From positions 1-23,897 of the forward strand of contig VGEI01000015.1 in assembly GCA_016869415.1 (NCBI GenBank): DNA of 23,897 bases, written 5' to 3'. A model generated the notes under the pieces. That model searched no databases. It saw nothing but the letters and a program-made list of their open reading frames with translations, and had not been told where the DNA came from. A program made the position numbers and the translations under genes. This stretch comes from Alphaproteobacteria bacterium (GTDB lineage Bacteria; Pseudomonadota; Alphaproteobacteria; CACIAM-22H2). Shown here piece by piece: positions 17,163-23,897 of this stretch; the first letter of the stretch is position 1; each line of letters starts with the position of its first letter.

Positions 17163-18337
17163 CGGTCCACCTCCCCGAAGACGATGTCCATCGAGCCGAT
17201 GATCGCCACGACGTCGGCGAGCATGTGGCCCTTGGCCAGGAAATCCATCGCCGCCATGAAGGCGAATCCCGGTGCCCGGATCTTGCAGCGGTAGGGACGG
17301 TTGGTGCCGTCGGAGACGAGATAGACGGCGAACTCGCCCTTGGGCGCCTCGACCGCCGTGTAAGTCTCGCCCGGCGGCACGTGGTAACCCTCGGTGTAGA
17401 GCTTGAAGTGATGGATCAGCGCTTCCATGGAGCGCTTCATCTCGGCGCGGGGCGGCGGCGCGATCTTGCGGTCGTTGACCTTGACCGGCCCGGAGGGAAG
17501 CTGCTTCAGCACCTGGTCCATGATGCGCAGGCTCTGGCGCATCTCTTCCATGCGGACCATGTAGCGGTCGAAGCAGTCGCCATTCTTGCCGACCGGAATG
17601 TCGAAATCGTACTTCTCATAGCCATCGTAAGGCTGCGCCTTGCGCAGATCCCAGGCCACGCCGGAACCACGCAGCATCGGCCCCGAGAAACCCCAATCGA
17701 GCGCCTCGGCTGATGTCGCAATACCGATGTCGACGGTGCGCTGACGGAAAATGCGGTTGTCGGTGAGCAGCCGCTCGATGTCGTCGACGATCCTGGGGAA
17801 CGCCGCTGCCCAGTCGCGTATGTCGTCAACCAGACGCGGCGGCAGATCCTGCGACACGCCGCCCGGGCGAAAATAAGCGGCATGCAGGCGCGCGCCCGAG
17901 ACGCGCTCGTAGAATTCCATCAACTTCTCGCGCTCCTCGAAAGCCCAGAGGAGCGGCGTCATGGCGCCGACATCGAGCGCGAAGGTGGTGATGTTGAGCA
18001 GGTGATTGAGGATGCGGCCGATCTCGGCGTAGAGGACGCGGATAGCCTGGCCGCGGGCCGGCACTTCGAGACCGAGCAGCTTCTCGACCGCCAGCGCGTA
18101 GGCGTGCTCCTGGTTCATGGGAGCGACGTAGTCGAGCCGGTCGAAATACGGCACCGCTTGTAGATAGGTCTTGTACTCGATCAGCTTCTCGGTGCCGCGG
18201 TGCAGCAGACCGATATGCGGATCGGCGCGCTCGACCACTTCGCCGTCCATTTCCAGCACGAGGCGCAGCACGCCGTGGGCCGCGGGATGCTGCGGCCCGA
18301 AATTCATGGTGAAATTCTTGAGCTGGACTTCGGCCAT
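17159..18337 (-). CDS. nuoD: NADH-quinone oxidoreductase subunit D
   Basis: The 49-kDa-type subunit that, with NuoB, forms the quinone-reduction site. The protein is 392 residues and is separate from NuoC, unlike the fused NuoCD of E. coli. Conserved points include HPAAHG (His17, His21), GLLHRGTEKL, and FDRLDY with Tyr70 at the place of the quinone-binding Tyr87 of Thermus. The C-terminus IVFGEVDR is the normal family end. The start lies 3 bases after the nuoC stop, and the last four bases overlap nuoE. Confidence 0.97.
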   Translation of the reverse strand: MAEVQLKNFTMNFGPQHPAAHGVLRLVLEMDGEVVERADPHIGLLHRGTEKLIEYKTYLQAVPYFDRLDYVAPMNQEHAYALAVEKLLGLEVPARGQAIRVLYAEIGRILNHLLNITTFALDVGAMTPLLWAFEEREKLMEFYERVSGARLHAAYFRPGGVSQDLPPRLVDDIRDWAAAFPRIVDDIERLLTDNRIFRQRTVDIGIATSAEALDWGFSGPMLRGSGVAWDLRKAQPYDGYEKYDFDIPVGKNGDCFDRYMVRMEEMRQSLRIMDQVLKQLPSGPVKVNDRKIAPPPRAEMKRSMEALIHHFKLYTEGYHVPPGETYTAVEAPKGEFAVYLVSDGTNRPYRCKIRAPGFAFMAAMDFLAKGHMLADVVAIIGSMDIVFGEVDR

Positions 18338-18340
18338 GGC

Positions 18341-19015
18341 TCAGCTCTTCGGCGCAGGCTGTGGCGCTGCCGCCGCGGCAGGCGGCGTCGCTTTCTCGTC
18401 GCCCGGCAGAACGACCGACGGCAGGTCCGGCGTCATGCCTTCCCAGGGCGAAAGAAAATCGAAGGTGCGGAAATCCTGGGTCAGCTTCACCGGCTCGTAG
18501 ACCACGCGCTTCTGCTCGGTGTCGTAGCGCACCTCGACATAGCCGGTGAGCGGGAAGTCCTTGCGCAGCGGATGCCCCTCGAAACCGTAGTCGGTAAGGA
18601 TACGGCGCAGATCGGGATGATCGGAGAAGAACACGCCGTAGAGGTCCCAGGTCTCGCGCTCGTACCAGTTGGCCGAGCTGAAAACACCGGTAACCGAGGG
18701 AACCGGCATGGTCTCGTCGGTCATCACCTTCACGCGCGCGCGGCGGTTATGCTTGACGCTGAGCAGGTTGTAGACGACCTCGAAGCGCGTCTCGCGCTCT
18801 GGGTAGTCGGCGCCGCAGATATCGACCAGCGCCTTGAACAGCGCACTGGGATCATCGCGCAGCCAGGTCAGCACCTTGACGATGGAGCTCGGCCGCGAGG
18901 TGACGATCAGCTCACCCAGCACCATGTCGCAGCCGAGTACGTCCTGCGGCAGCGCCGCCATGGCGCGGTCGGCGAGATCCTTGAGAGCGGCAAGCTCGGT
19001 GGCGGGAATCTTCAT
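18341..19015 (-). CDS. nuoC: NADH-quinone oxidoreductase subunit C
   Basis: The 30-kDa-type structural subunit of the peripheral arm, 224 residues. The family signature is clear in the second half: ERETWDLYGVFF, then HPDLRRILTDYGFEGHPLRKDFP. The last ~25 residues are an Ala/Pro-rich low-complexity tail that is not part of the conserved fold and is probably flexible. The gene lies 11 bases downstream of nuoB and 3 bases before nuoD. It is not fused to nuoD, as usual for alphaproteobacteria and mitochondria. Confidence 0.96.
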   Translation of the reverse strand: MKIPATELAALKDLADRAMAALPQDVLGCDMVLGELIVTSRPSSIVKVLTWLRDDPSALFKALVDICGADYPERETRFEVVYNLLSVKHNRRARVKVMTDETMPVPSVTGVFSSANWYERETWDLYGVFFSDHPDLRRILTDYGFEGHPLRKDFPLTGYVEVRYDTEQKRVVYEPVKLTQDFRTFDFLSPWEGMTPDLPSVVLPGDEKATPPAAAAAPQPAPKS

Positions 19016-19026
19016 CGGCCGGTCGG

Positions 19027-19557
19027 CTAGCGCACGATCGAGGTCGTGCGGCGGATCTTCTTCTGGAGTTGCAGGATGCCGTAGAGCAGCGCCTCGGCGG
19101 TGGGCGGGCAGCCGGGTACGTAGACGTCAACCGGAACGATGCGGTCGCAGCCGCGCACCACGGAGTAGGAATAGTGGTAGTAGCCGCCGCCGTTGGCACA
19201 GGAGCCCATCGACAGCACCCAGCGCGGCTCGGCCATCTGGTCGTAGACCTTGCGCAGCGCCGGCGCCATCTTGTTGGTCAGTGTCCCGGCAACGATCATC
19301 ACGTCGGACTGGCGCGGGCTCGGGCGGAAGACCATGCCGAAACGGTCGAGATCGTAGCGGCTGGCTGCCGTATGCATCATCTCGACGGCGCAGCAGGCGA
19401 GACCGAAGGTCATCGGCCACAGGCTGCCGGTGCGCGCCCAGGCCACCAGCTTGTCGAGCTGGGCGATGACGAAACCCTTGTCGGTCAGCTCGTCGGTGAC
19501 CGTCCTGAGCAGGGCATCCTGCTGGGCGCCGGGCGCAAGCGGAGCGGTTACTCCCAT
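19027..19557 (-). CDS. nuoB: NADH-quinone oxidoreductase subunit B
   Basis: PSST-type subunit carrying the terminal [4Fe-4S] cluster N2, which reduces quinone. From the ATG at 19557 the protein is 176 residues with the N2 ligands Cys55/Cys56 (LACCAVEMM), Cys120 (GSCANGG) and Cys150 (VPGCPP). An upstream in-frame ATG at 19578 would add seven residues and a 31-base overlap with nuoA. The 19557 start is preferred because GGGAG sits seven bases before it, while no ribosome-binding site is seen before 19578. Even so it overlaps the nuoA end by ten bases. Confidence 0.95.
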   Translation of the reverse strand: MGVTAPLAPGAQQDALLRTVTDELTDKGFVIAQLDKLVAWARTGSLWPMTFGLACCAVEMMHTAASRYDLDRFGMVFRPSPRQSDVMIVAGTLTNKMAPALRKVYDQMAEPRWVLSMGSCANGGGYYHYSYSVVRGCDRIVPVDVYVPGCPPTAEALLYGILQLQKKIRRTTSIVR

Positions 19558-19922
19558 TCGAGCGCTCCCTTGCGCCATTCATAGGCGAACCCGATGGTCA
19601 GCACGCCGAGGAACACGACCATCGACCAGAAGCCGAACAGGCCAATCTCCCCCAGGGTGATGGCCCAGGGAAAGAGAAAGGCGACCTCGAGGTCGAAGAT
19701 GATGAAGAGGATGGCGACGAGATAGAAGCGCACATCGAACTTGCGCCGCGCGTCCTCGAAGGCTTCGAAGCCGCATTCGTAGGCCGAAAGTTTCTCCGAA
19801 TCAGGATGCTGGCGTGCGGCGAGCAGCGAGGCGATCACCATGACCACCGACAGGCCGGTGGCGATCCCCAAAAAGATGAGGATCGGCAGGTACTCCCGCA
19901 GCAGGCTGAGATGGCCTTCCAT
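19548..19922 (-). CDS. nuoA: NADH-quinone oxidoreductase subunit A
   Basis: ND3-type three-helix membrane subunit and first gene of the operon, 124 residues. Cys50 in YECGFE sits on the long loop at the quinone site that switches between active and deactive states in mitochondria. The acidic motif FDLEVAFLFPWA (Asp77, Glu79) is present in helix 2. GGGAG precedes the ATG by four bases, a good ribosome-binding site. The operon promoter should lie in the 250 bases between this gene and tRNA-Asp. Confidence 0.96.
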   Translation of the reverse strand: MEGHLSLLREYLPILIFLGIATGLSVVMVIASLLAARQHPDSEKLSAYECGFEAFEDARRKFDVRFYLVAILFIIFDLEVAFLFPWAITLGEIGLFGFWSMVVFLGVLTIGFAYEWRKGALEWE

Positions 19923-20070
19923 CGTGCTCCCAAGGGGGCTCCCGGTGATGCGGCGCTTCGCACCAGTGGCGCAGCACCGAATCGACCCCCGACTTACGCC
20001 CCGGCCGGCAGTCTAGCCAGCGGCCAGAGACAAGAAAAGCAAAGGTTTAGCAGCGATCCGCAGCACGGAC

Positions 20071-20099
20071 CTAATACCCCAGCGGACTATCGCGCGGAA
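20071..20099 (-). promoter_or_regulatory. candidate nuo operon promoter (weak)
   Basis: In the 250-base gap between nuoA and tRNA-Asp, the minus strand reads TTCCGC (20099-20094), a 17-base spacer, then TATTAG (20076-20071). Spacing fits a sigma-70-type promoter, but both boxes match the consensus poorly. It would give a leader of about 140 bases before nuoA. The rest of 19923-20172 shows no other clear signal. The call is tentative; readthrough from tRNA-Asp is also possible. Confidence 0.15.
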
Positions 20100-20172
20100 C
20101 CTCCCGCGGCGCAACATCAGGCGTGGTTAACGCCCGGCCGGGGCCGGTTTTGGTGCCGATTTCGGTGGAAAA

Positions 20173-20249
<77 letters not shown>

Positions 20250-20325
20250 GCGATTAGGGTGGCAGGGTGTACAGGTGGGGGGCCGGCAGGTCAAGGAAAA
20301 GGGCCTACTCGGCCTGGCCTTGGCA

Positions 20326-21438
20326 TTACTCGCCGGCGGCGGCTTTCTTGCGCTCAGGGTAGAGGCCGAGCAGGCCCTGGCGCGTCGCCGGGGCGACCCC
20401 GCGCTCGGTGACCAGTGCCGTCACCAGCCGTGCCGGCGTGACATCGAAGCCATAGTTGGCCGCCTTGCTGCCTGGCGCAGTGATGTCGACGCCGACGATC
20501 CGACCGTCGCCGGCACGGCCTGTCATGCGAGTCACCTCGGTCGGGTCGCGTTCCTCGATCGGGATATCACGCACCCCGTCTTCCAGCGTCCAGTCGATGG
20601 TCGGGCCCGGTAGGGCCACGTAGAACGGCACATCGTTGTCCTTGGCCGCCAGTGCCTTCAGATAGGTGCCAATCTTGTTGCATACGTCGCCGGTCGCCGT
20701 CGTGCGGTCGGTGCCGACGATGCACAGATCGACCTCGCCGTGCTGCATCAGATGCCCGCCAGCGTTGTCGACGATCACCGTGTACGGCACGCCATGGCGG
20801 CCAAGCTCCCAGGCGGTCAGCGAAGCGCCCTGATTGCGGGGCCGGGTCTCGTCGACCCAGACATGCACGGGAATCCCGGCATCATGGGCCATGTAGATGG
20901 GCGCCAGCGCCGTGCCCCAGTCCACCGTCGCCAGCCAGCCGGCGTTGCAGTGGGTGAGGATGTTGGTCCGTTGGCCTTTCAGCTTCTTCGACGCTGCGGA
21001 ACGGATCAGGCCAAGCCCGTGCTGGCCGATGGCATGGTTGATGGCCACATCCTCGTCGGCGATCTCCGCCGCGCGCCGCCACGCCGCCGCTCCGCGCGCC
21101 GTCGATGCCAGAGCCTTAAGCCGCTGGCGCATGTCGTCGAGCGCCCAGCGCAGGTTAATGGCGGTGGGACGCGTTTCCAGCAACCGATCATAGGCCTGCC
21201 CCAGCGCCGTGTCGGATGGGTCGGCATGCATGGCCATGGCCACACCGTAGGCGGCCGTCGCGCCGATCAGCGGCGCGCCGCGCACCTGCATGCTCTTGAT
21301 GGCGTGGGCGGCCTCCGCCAGCGACGTTAGGCGCAGCGTGGTGAATTCGTGCGGCAGCTTTGTCTGATCAATGATCTCGACCGACTTGCGATCCTGGGCC
21401 GGCCAGATCGTGCGGTAGGGCTTGCCATCAACCTTCAT
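20326..21438 (-). CDS. mtnA: S-methyl-5-thioribose-1-phosphate isomerase
   Basis: Converts methylthioribose-1-phosphate to methylthioribulose-1-phosphate in the recycling of methylthioadenosine. The 370-residue protein carries the catalytic Cys154 in LTHCNAGWLAT and Asp234 in VGTDRTTATGDVCNKIGTY, spaced 80 residues apart exactly as Cys160 and Asp240 of the Bacillus enzyme. It also has the family motif MQVRGAPLIGATAAYG near the N-terminus. Only a weak AGG-type ribosome-binding site precedes the ATG. No other methionine-salvage gene is in the window, so it seems monocistronic, unless transcription continues into tRNA-Asp. The eIF-2B alpha-like family is related, but the catalytic pair argues for the isomerase. 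Confidence 0.95.
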   Translation of the reverse strand: MKVDGKPYRTIWPAQDRKSVEIIDQTKLPHEFTTLRLTSLAEAAHAIKSMQVRGAPLIGATAAYGVAMAMHADPSDTALGQAYDRLLETRPTAINLRWALDDMRQRLKALASTARGAAAWRRAAEIADEDVAINHAIGQHGLGLIRSAASKKLKGQRTNILTHCNAGWLATVDWGTALAPIYMAHDAGIPVHVWVDETRPRNQGASLTAWELGRHGVPYTVIVDNAGGHLMQHGEVDLCIVGTDRTTATGDVCNKIGTYLKALAAKDNDVPFYVALPGPTIDWTLEDGVRDIPIEERDPTEVTRMTGRAGDGRIVGVDITAPGSKAANYGFDVTPARLVTALVTERGVAPATRQGLLGLYPERKKAAAGE

Positions 21439-21624
21439 CGTCGCCGCTGCCTGTTTGTCGTGGAGTTCTCGTCACCATAGTGGGGCCCGCCAAGCCAGGT
21501 CAAACACGCGCGCAACCCGACCTGGCCACGATTAGCTCAGCCTCGCCAGACAGTCACAGCAAGTGTTTGGCCCCCCGCCATCCTGTCGCACAGGCCGGAC
21601 TGCTGGCAGCCAAACGAGGAGAAG

Positions 21625-21689
21625 TGGTGGGCGGTGAGGGTTTCGAACCCCCGACCCTCTCGGTGTAAATGCCGAGAACAGGTCCGCCC
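21625..21689 (-). pseudogene. tRNA-Val(TAC)-like remnant, probable attachment site
   Basis: On the minus strand the piece reads, 5' to 3': GGGCGGA, six bases, TCTCG, a ten-base stretch ending in the loop TTTACAC (anticodon TAC), CGAGA, variable loop, a T arm with TTCGAAA, ACCGCCC, discriminator A and CCA. The part from TTTACAC to CCA is a perfectly normal tRNA 3' half. The D arm is missing altogether and the anticodon loop carries three extra bases (GCA), so it cannot fold as a normal tRNA. An integrase gene begins 145 bases away on the 5' side. This fits a displaced tRNA 3' half left at an island end, with crossover in the anticodon loop. A simply degenerate tRNA is the alternative. Confidence 0.7.
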
Positions 21690-21782
21690 TATCACTCCCC
21701 TAGGTGCCCCTAACAGGTCCCAAATGCAAGCGACCCAAGGGTTTGTCGCTGCACGAGGGGAGGGTTAGGGACAACAGGGGAC

Positions 21783-21826
21783 GTAGCGGTTCCGCCGATT
21801 TGGTAGCCAGAATGTAGCCAAATCGG
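21783..21826 (+). repeat. inverted and direct repeats just upstream of the integrase
   Basis: CCGATTTGG at 21795-21803 and its complement CCAAATCGG at 21818-21826 form a perfect 9-bp inverted repeat. Inside, GTAGCCA occurs twice in direct orientation (21803-21809 and 21814-21820, 11 bases apart), with a related GTAGCGG at 21783-21789. The right arm ends in the GGAGG ribosome-binding site of the integrase. The layout suits integrase arm-binding sites and/or an autoregulatory operator or translation-controlling hairpin; the sequence alone does not decide which. Confidence 0.6.
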
Positions 21827-21834
21827 AGGCAGAA

Positions 21835-23163
21835 ATGACCGCTCATAGGACGTTCTCGACCGAGGGTGATATTGCCGGACTCATCGCCATCGACGGCAAA
21901 GATACGATCTACCGCGATAGTAAGACACCCCGCCTCGCCCTGCGCGTTGCCCCCACCGGGCGCAAGACCTTTATCTACGTCTACCGCCCTCCCGGCGAGA
22001 GCGCGCCGACCAAGCGCAAGCTCAAGCCCCGGTGGCCGGCCCTCACCCTTAAGGACGCGCGCAAGCAGGCGACGGCGCACACAGCCGAACTCGACCGGGG
22101 GGCGAACCCCCTCACGGCGCCCCCGGCGGATATGACCTTGTCGGACCTGATCGTGAAATTCAAAGCCGCCAAGGACCCCGCCACAGAGTCGATCCGGATA
22201 CTCGACAATCAGATTGAGCCCAAGTTCGGCAAGCAGCGCGCGGGCACGATCAAGACGTTCCAGATTACGGAGTGGCACAGGGCGTTCGCTAAAGCGGTCA
22301 AGGTCCGGAACGCTTCGGGCAAGATCACCGGGGAAAAGCAGGTCGCCTCGCCCCATGCCGCCGACAAGGCGCTCGATCTCCTCAAGAGCCTCCTCAATTT
22401 CGGCATGGCCCAAGAGTTGATCCCGTTCGGCCGTAACCCCTGTGTGACGGTGGAGCGGAACTACACTCAGTCTGAGACGGAGCGTCACCACGATTGGACC
22501 GATGAGGAGATCGCCCGGCTCGCGGTCAAGCTGAACGAACTGGAAAATAAGGCGCAGATCGGCGAGGCGGCTTGCCTGACGGGGATCAACATCCGCAACA
22601 AGGCCGGGCAGATCGTGGAGCACTACCCGTCAATGTGGACGGTCCTCGCATTCCGGTTCCTTATCCTTACAGGCGTTCGCAAGATGGAGGGCCTAGCGCT
22701 GGAGTGGGATTGGATCGACGAGCGGAACAACGTGATCAAATGGCCCAAGCCGAACGACACGAACAAGCGCAAGCCTGAGCGCCCGATCACAGGGCCGCTC
22801 GCCTCGTTGATCGCGCGGCTCCGGGCTATGCGCGTCGTCGGATGCCCGTATATGTTCGTCGGCGCGGATCGACGCTCGCATCTCCAAGAGATCGATCACG
22901 TCTGGGACCGTATCCGCCATGAGCTTGGATTCTACCGGGTCGTCAATGGCGCCCGCATGTACGCGCGAGTCCATGACCTCCGCCATTTCTATGGCGACGA
23001 GGCCGGCGACGCGAACCTGAACACCAAGCAGATACAGGCCCTCATGGGCCACTCGACTGAGCGAATGAGCGCCCGATACTCGAAACTTCGCCGCGCCAAG
23101 AAAGCCGAGATTGGCGAGATCGTCGCCGGCAACATCGAGCGCAAATTTAAGGTCGTCTCCTAA
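21835..23163 (+). CDS. tyrosine-type site-specific integrase
   Basis: A 442-residue phage/island integrase. Residues 1 to about 95 resemble the arm-DNA-binding domain of P4/DUF4102-like integrases (YRDSKTPRLALRVAPTGRKTF), a SAM-like core-binding domain follows (about 105-200), and the catalytic domain fills the rest. The catalytic set is intact: Arg282 (LTGVRKMEG), His380/Arg383 (HDLRH), His406 (MGHS) and nucleophile Tyr415 (ARYSKL). GGAGG lies five bases before the ATG. It is the first plus-strand gene in the window and reads away from the tRNA-Val-like remnant, as expected for an integrase at an island end. It is probably still able to catalyse recombination, though mobility depends on the unseen other end. 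Confidence 0.95.
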   Translation: MTAHRTFSTEGDIAGLIAIDGKDTIYRDSKTPRLALRVAPTGRKTFIYVYRPPGESAPTKRKLKPRWPALTLKDARKQATAHTAELDRGANPLTAPPADMTLSDLIVKFKAAKDPATESIRILDNQIEPKFGKQRAGTIKTFQITEWHRAFAKAVKVRNASGKITGEKQVASPHAADKALDLLKSLLNFGMAQELIPFGRNPCVTVERNYTQSETERHHDWTDEEIARLAVKLNELENKAQIGEAACLTGINIRNKAGQIVEHYPSMWTVLAFRFLILTGVRKMEGLALEWDWIDERNNVIKWPKPNDTNKRKPERPITGPLASLIARLRAMRVVGCPYMFVGADRRSHLQEIDHVWDRIRHELGFYRVVNGARMYARVHDLRHFYGDEAGDANLNTKQIQALMGHSTERMSARYSKLRRAKKAEIGEIVAGNIERKFKVVS

Positions 23164-23189
23164 GACCGTCGAAGCCGGTTTGCCCGATG

Positions 23190-23207
23190 CCCTATCGACG
23201 GGTAGGG
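23190..23207 (+). terminator. possible weak hairpin after integrase
   Basis: CCCTA and TAGGG (23190-23194, 23203-23207) can form a 5-bp stem around an 8-base loop, 27 bases after the integrase stop. There is no T tract after it, so a rho-independent terminator is doubtful. The rest of 23164-23361 shows no clear gene or signal. Confidence 0.15.
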
Positions 23208-23361
23208 TTGACCGAATTCTACTAAGTCGAAAAAATCAGTTCTAAGGGGAGTAGGCTGGCAAGACTTTGGATATGCTTCCACATTAGCGTAGTCAGTATA
23301 GGGCAACTGGGTCGCCGTACTTTTGTCGCGGGCGCTACCGCATCAGCTCGATCAGCAGGGC

Positions 23362-23673
23362 ATGACTAAGAAACTTCTCGACCAATACGAAGCAGCATGC
23401 CTCGTCGGCATGTCCCCGACGCTGCTTACGTGGTTCGTAAGCTATGCGCCAAAGGCCGGCGACCCTCGGAAGCTCAAGCTCGCTAAAAAGGAAGGCGACC
23501 TCCTTTACTTTGAACAGGCTGAACTGCTGAGTTTCGATCACTGGCTGCAACAACCTTGGCCGCATCCACCAGGCCAACGCCCGAACTTGCCGATCGGCAT
23601 AAAGGATGAAGTTACGGTCGAAGCCAACGGGGAATTACACAGGCCGAGTACGACAAAAAGGCGACCGAGCTAA
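23362..23673 (+). pseudogene. truncated HNH-like protein, N-terminal part
   Basis: From the ATG at 23362 the frame encodes about 103 residues. It begins with a helical segment (LLDQYEAACLVGMSPTLLTWF) resembling a DNA-binding helix-turn-helix, then a charged region and a PNLPIGIKDEVTVEANGE segment. That segment resembles the lead-in to the Cys-x2-Cys of HNH-type proteins, but here it breaks off at GAA (23632-23634). The 13 residues after it come from out-of-frame recombinase DNA. A TTG at 23323 could extend the start by 13 residues, but neither start has a good ribosome-binding site. The HNH assignment is from recalled sequence pattern only; an unrelated small DNA-binding protein is possible. 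Confidence 0.45.
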
Positions 23674-23840
23674 AGCAGAAGCAACTCGAACAGCGTATGC
23701 GCATCGAGCAACACGGCAAGGGGCAGGACGAATTCAGGACCACGCTGGAAAGCCTGATTTCCGTGGCTTCGCGCGCGGCTGACATCTTTGAGCGTTCGAA
23801 AACCGATCAAACGCGGATCTGCCGCGCCCTTCGGATCTGA
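23631..23840 (+). pseudogene. C-terminal fragment of a large serine recombinase
   Basis: In the frame of 23640, codons 23631-23837 give GITQAEYDKKATELKQ, a charged coiled-coil stretch, then TTLESLISVASRAADIFERS, ending at TGA (23838-23840). This resembles the region after the zinc-ribbon domain of large serine recombinases, where a coiled coil is followed by a leucine-rich segment with ERS before the C-terminal strand. The N-terminal resolvase domain with its catalytic serine, and the zinc ribbon, are absent. After SKTDQ the expected family ending is also lost. There is no start codon or ribosome-binding site of its own, so it is almost certainly inactive debris. Confidence 0.6.
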
Positions 23841-23897
23841 AGCGTATATTTTCTAGGGCGGCTAAGCGCTTCCGAGCGGCTCGCGACAGGTTGGACG

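Larger units (their letters stand above)
21439..21834 (+). other. intergenic region from mtnA to integrase; core-island boundary
   Basis: No convincing protein gene is seen here. From 21439 to 21624 the region holds the mtnA upstream sequence and a small hairpin (CCTGT-cgc-ACAGG, 21582-21594) with no T tract. Positions 21625-21689 hold the D-arm-less tRNA-Val-like sequence, and 21783-21826 the repeats before the integrase. The open frame at 21480-21668 is the antisense of the tRNA piece and is not a gene. Confidence 0.6.

Noticed and set aside
20134..20151. GC palindrome CCGGCC-GG-GGCCGG followed by TTTT, resembling a plus-strand terminator
   Set aside because: The two-base loop is too tight, no plus-strand gene ends here, and on the minus strand, where tRNA-Asp is transcribed, no T tract follows.
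21480..21668. Small plus-strand ORF ending GFEPPTLSV
   Set aside because: This ending is a well-known artefact of reading tRNA sequence in antisense; it lies over the tRNA-Val-like remnant.

Overview
This window looks like the chromosome of a GC-rich alphaproteobacterium, most likely in the Rhodospirillales. The evidence is a 14-gene complex I operon with mitochondrial-type subunits (NuoG lacks the extra N7 cluster; NuoE has the alphaproteobacterial C-terminal tail), followed by the birA-coaX-rnj-mce-DUF1467 run common in that class. The species cannot be named from the sequence alone.

Layout. From position 1 to about 19.9 kb every gene is on the minus strand, so transcription runs right to left. 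The operon starts at nuoA (19922) and continues through nuoB, C, D, E, F, G, H, I, J, K, L, M and N to 5681, with overlaps or gaps of a few bases. Without an obvious break it continues into birA (biotin protein ligase), coaX (type III pantothenate kinase), rnj (ribonuclease J), a methylmalonyl-CoA epimerase gene, a two-helix DUF1467 membrane protein, tag (3-methyladenine DNA glycosylase I) and an MFS transporter. Upstream of nuoA lie an intact tRNA-Asp(GTC) and mtnA (methylthioribose-1-phosphate isomerase), also on the minus strand.

The right end, from about 21.6 kb, is a mobile-element boundary. A minus-strand tRNA-Val(TAC)-like sequence keeps the anticodon loop, T arm, acceptor 3' strand and CCA, but has no D arm. 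It is followed by repeats and a plus-strand tyrosine integrase with all catalytic residues. I read the tRNA-like piece as the displaced 3' half of a tRNA used as the attachment site, so the intact tRNA should lie beyond the right edge of the window. Inside the element is a decayed junction: a protein resembling the N-terminus of an HNH-type protein runs into an out-of-frame C-terminal remnant of a large serine recombinase.

Together the core genes encode the proton-pumping NADH:quinone oxidoreductase plus cofactor supply (biotin, CoA), RNA turnover, propionate-route metabolism and DNA repair. I found no convincing undescribed system. The most informative unusual features are the tRNA-like att scar, the integrase-proximal repeats, the recombinase junction and a CoaX with an altered first phosphate-binding motif.
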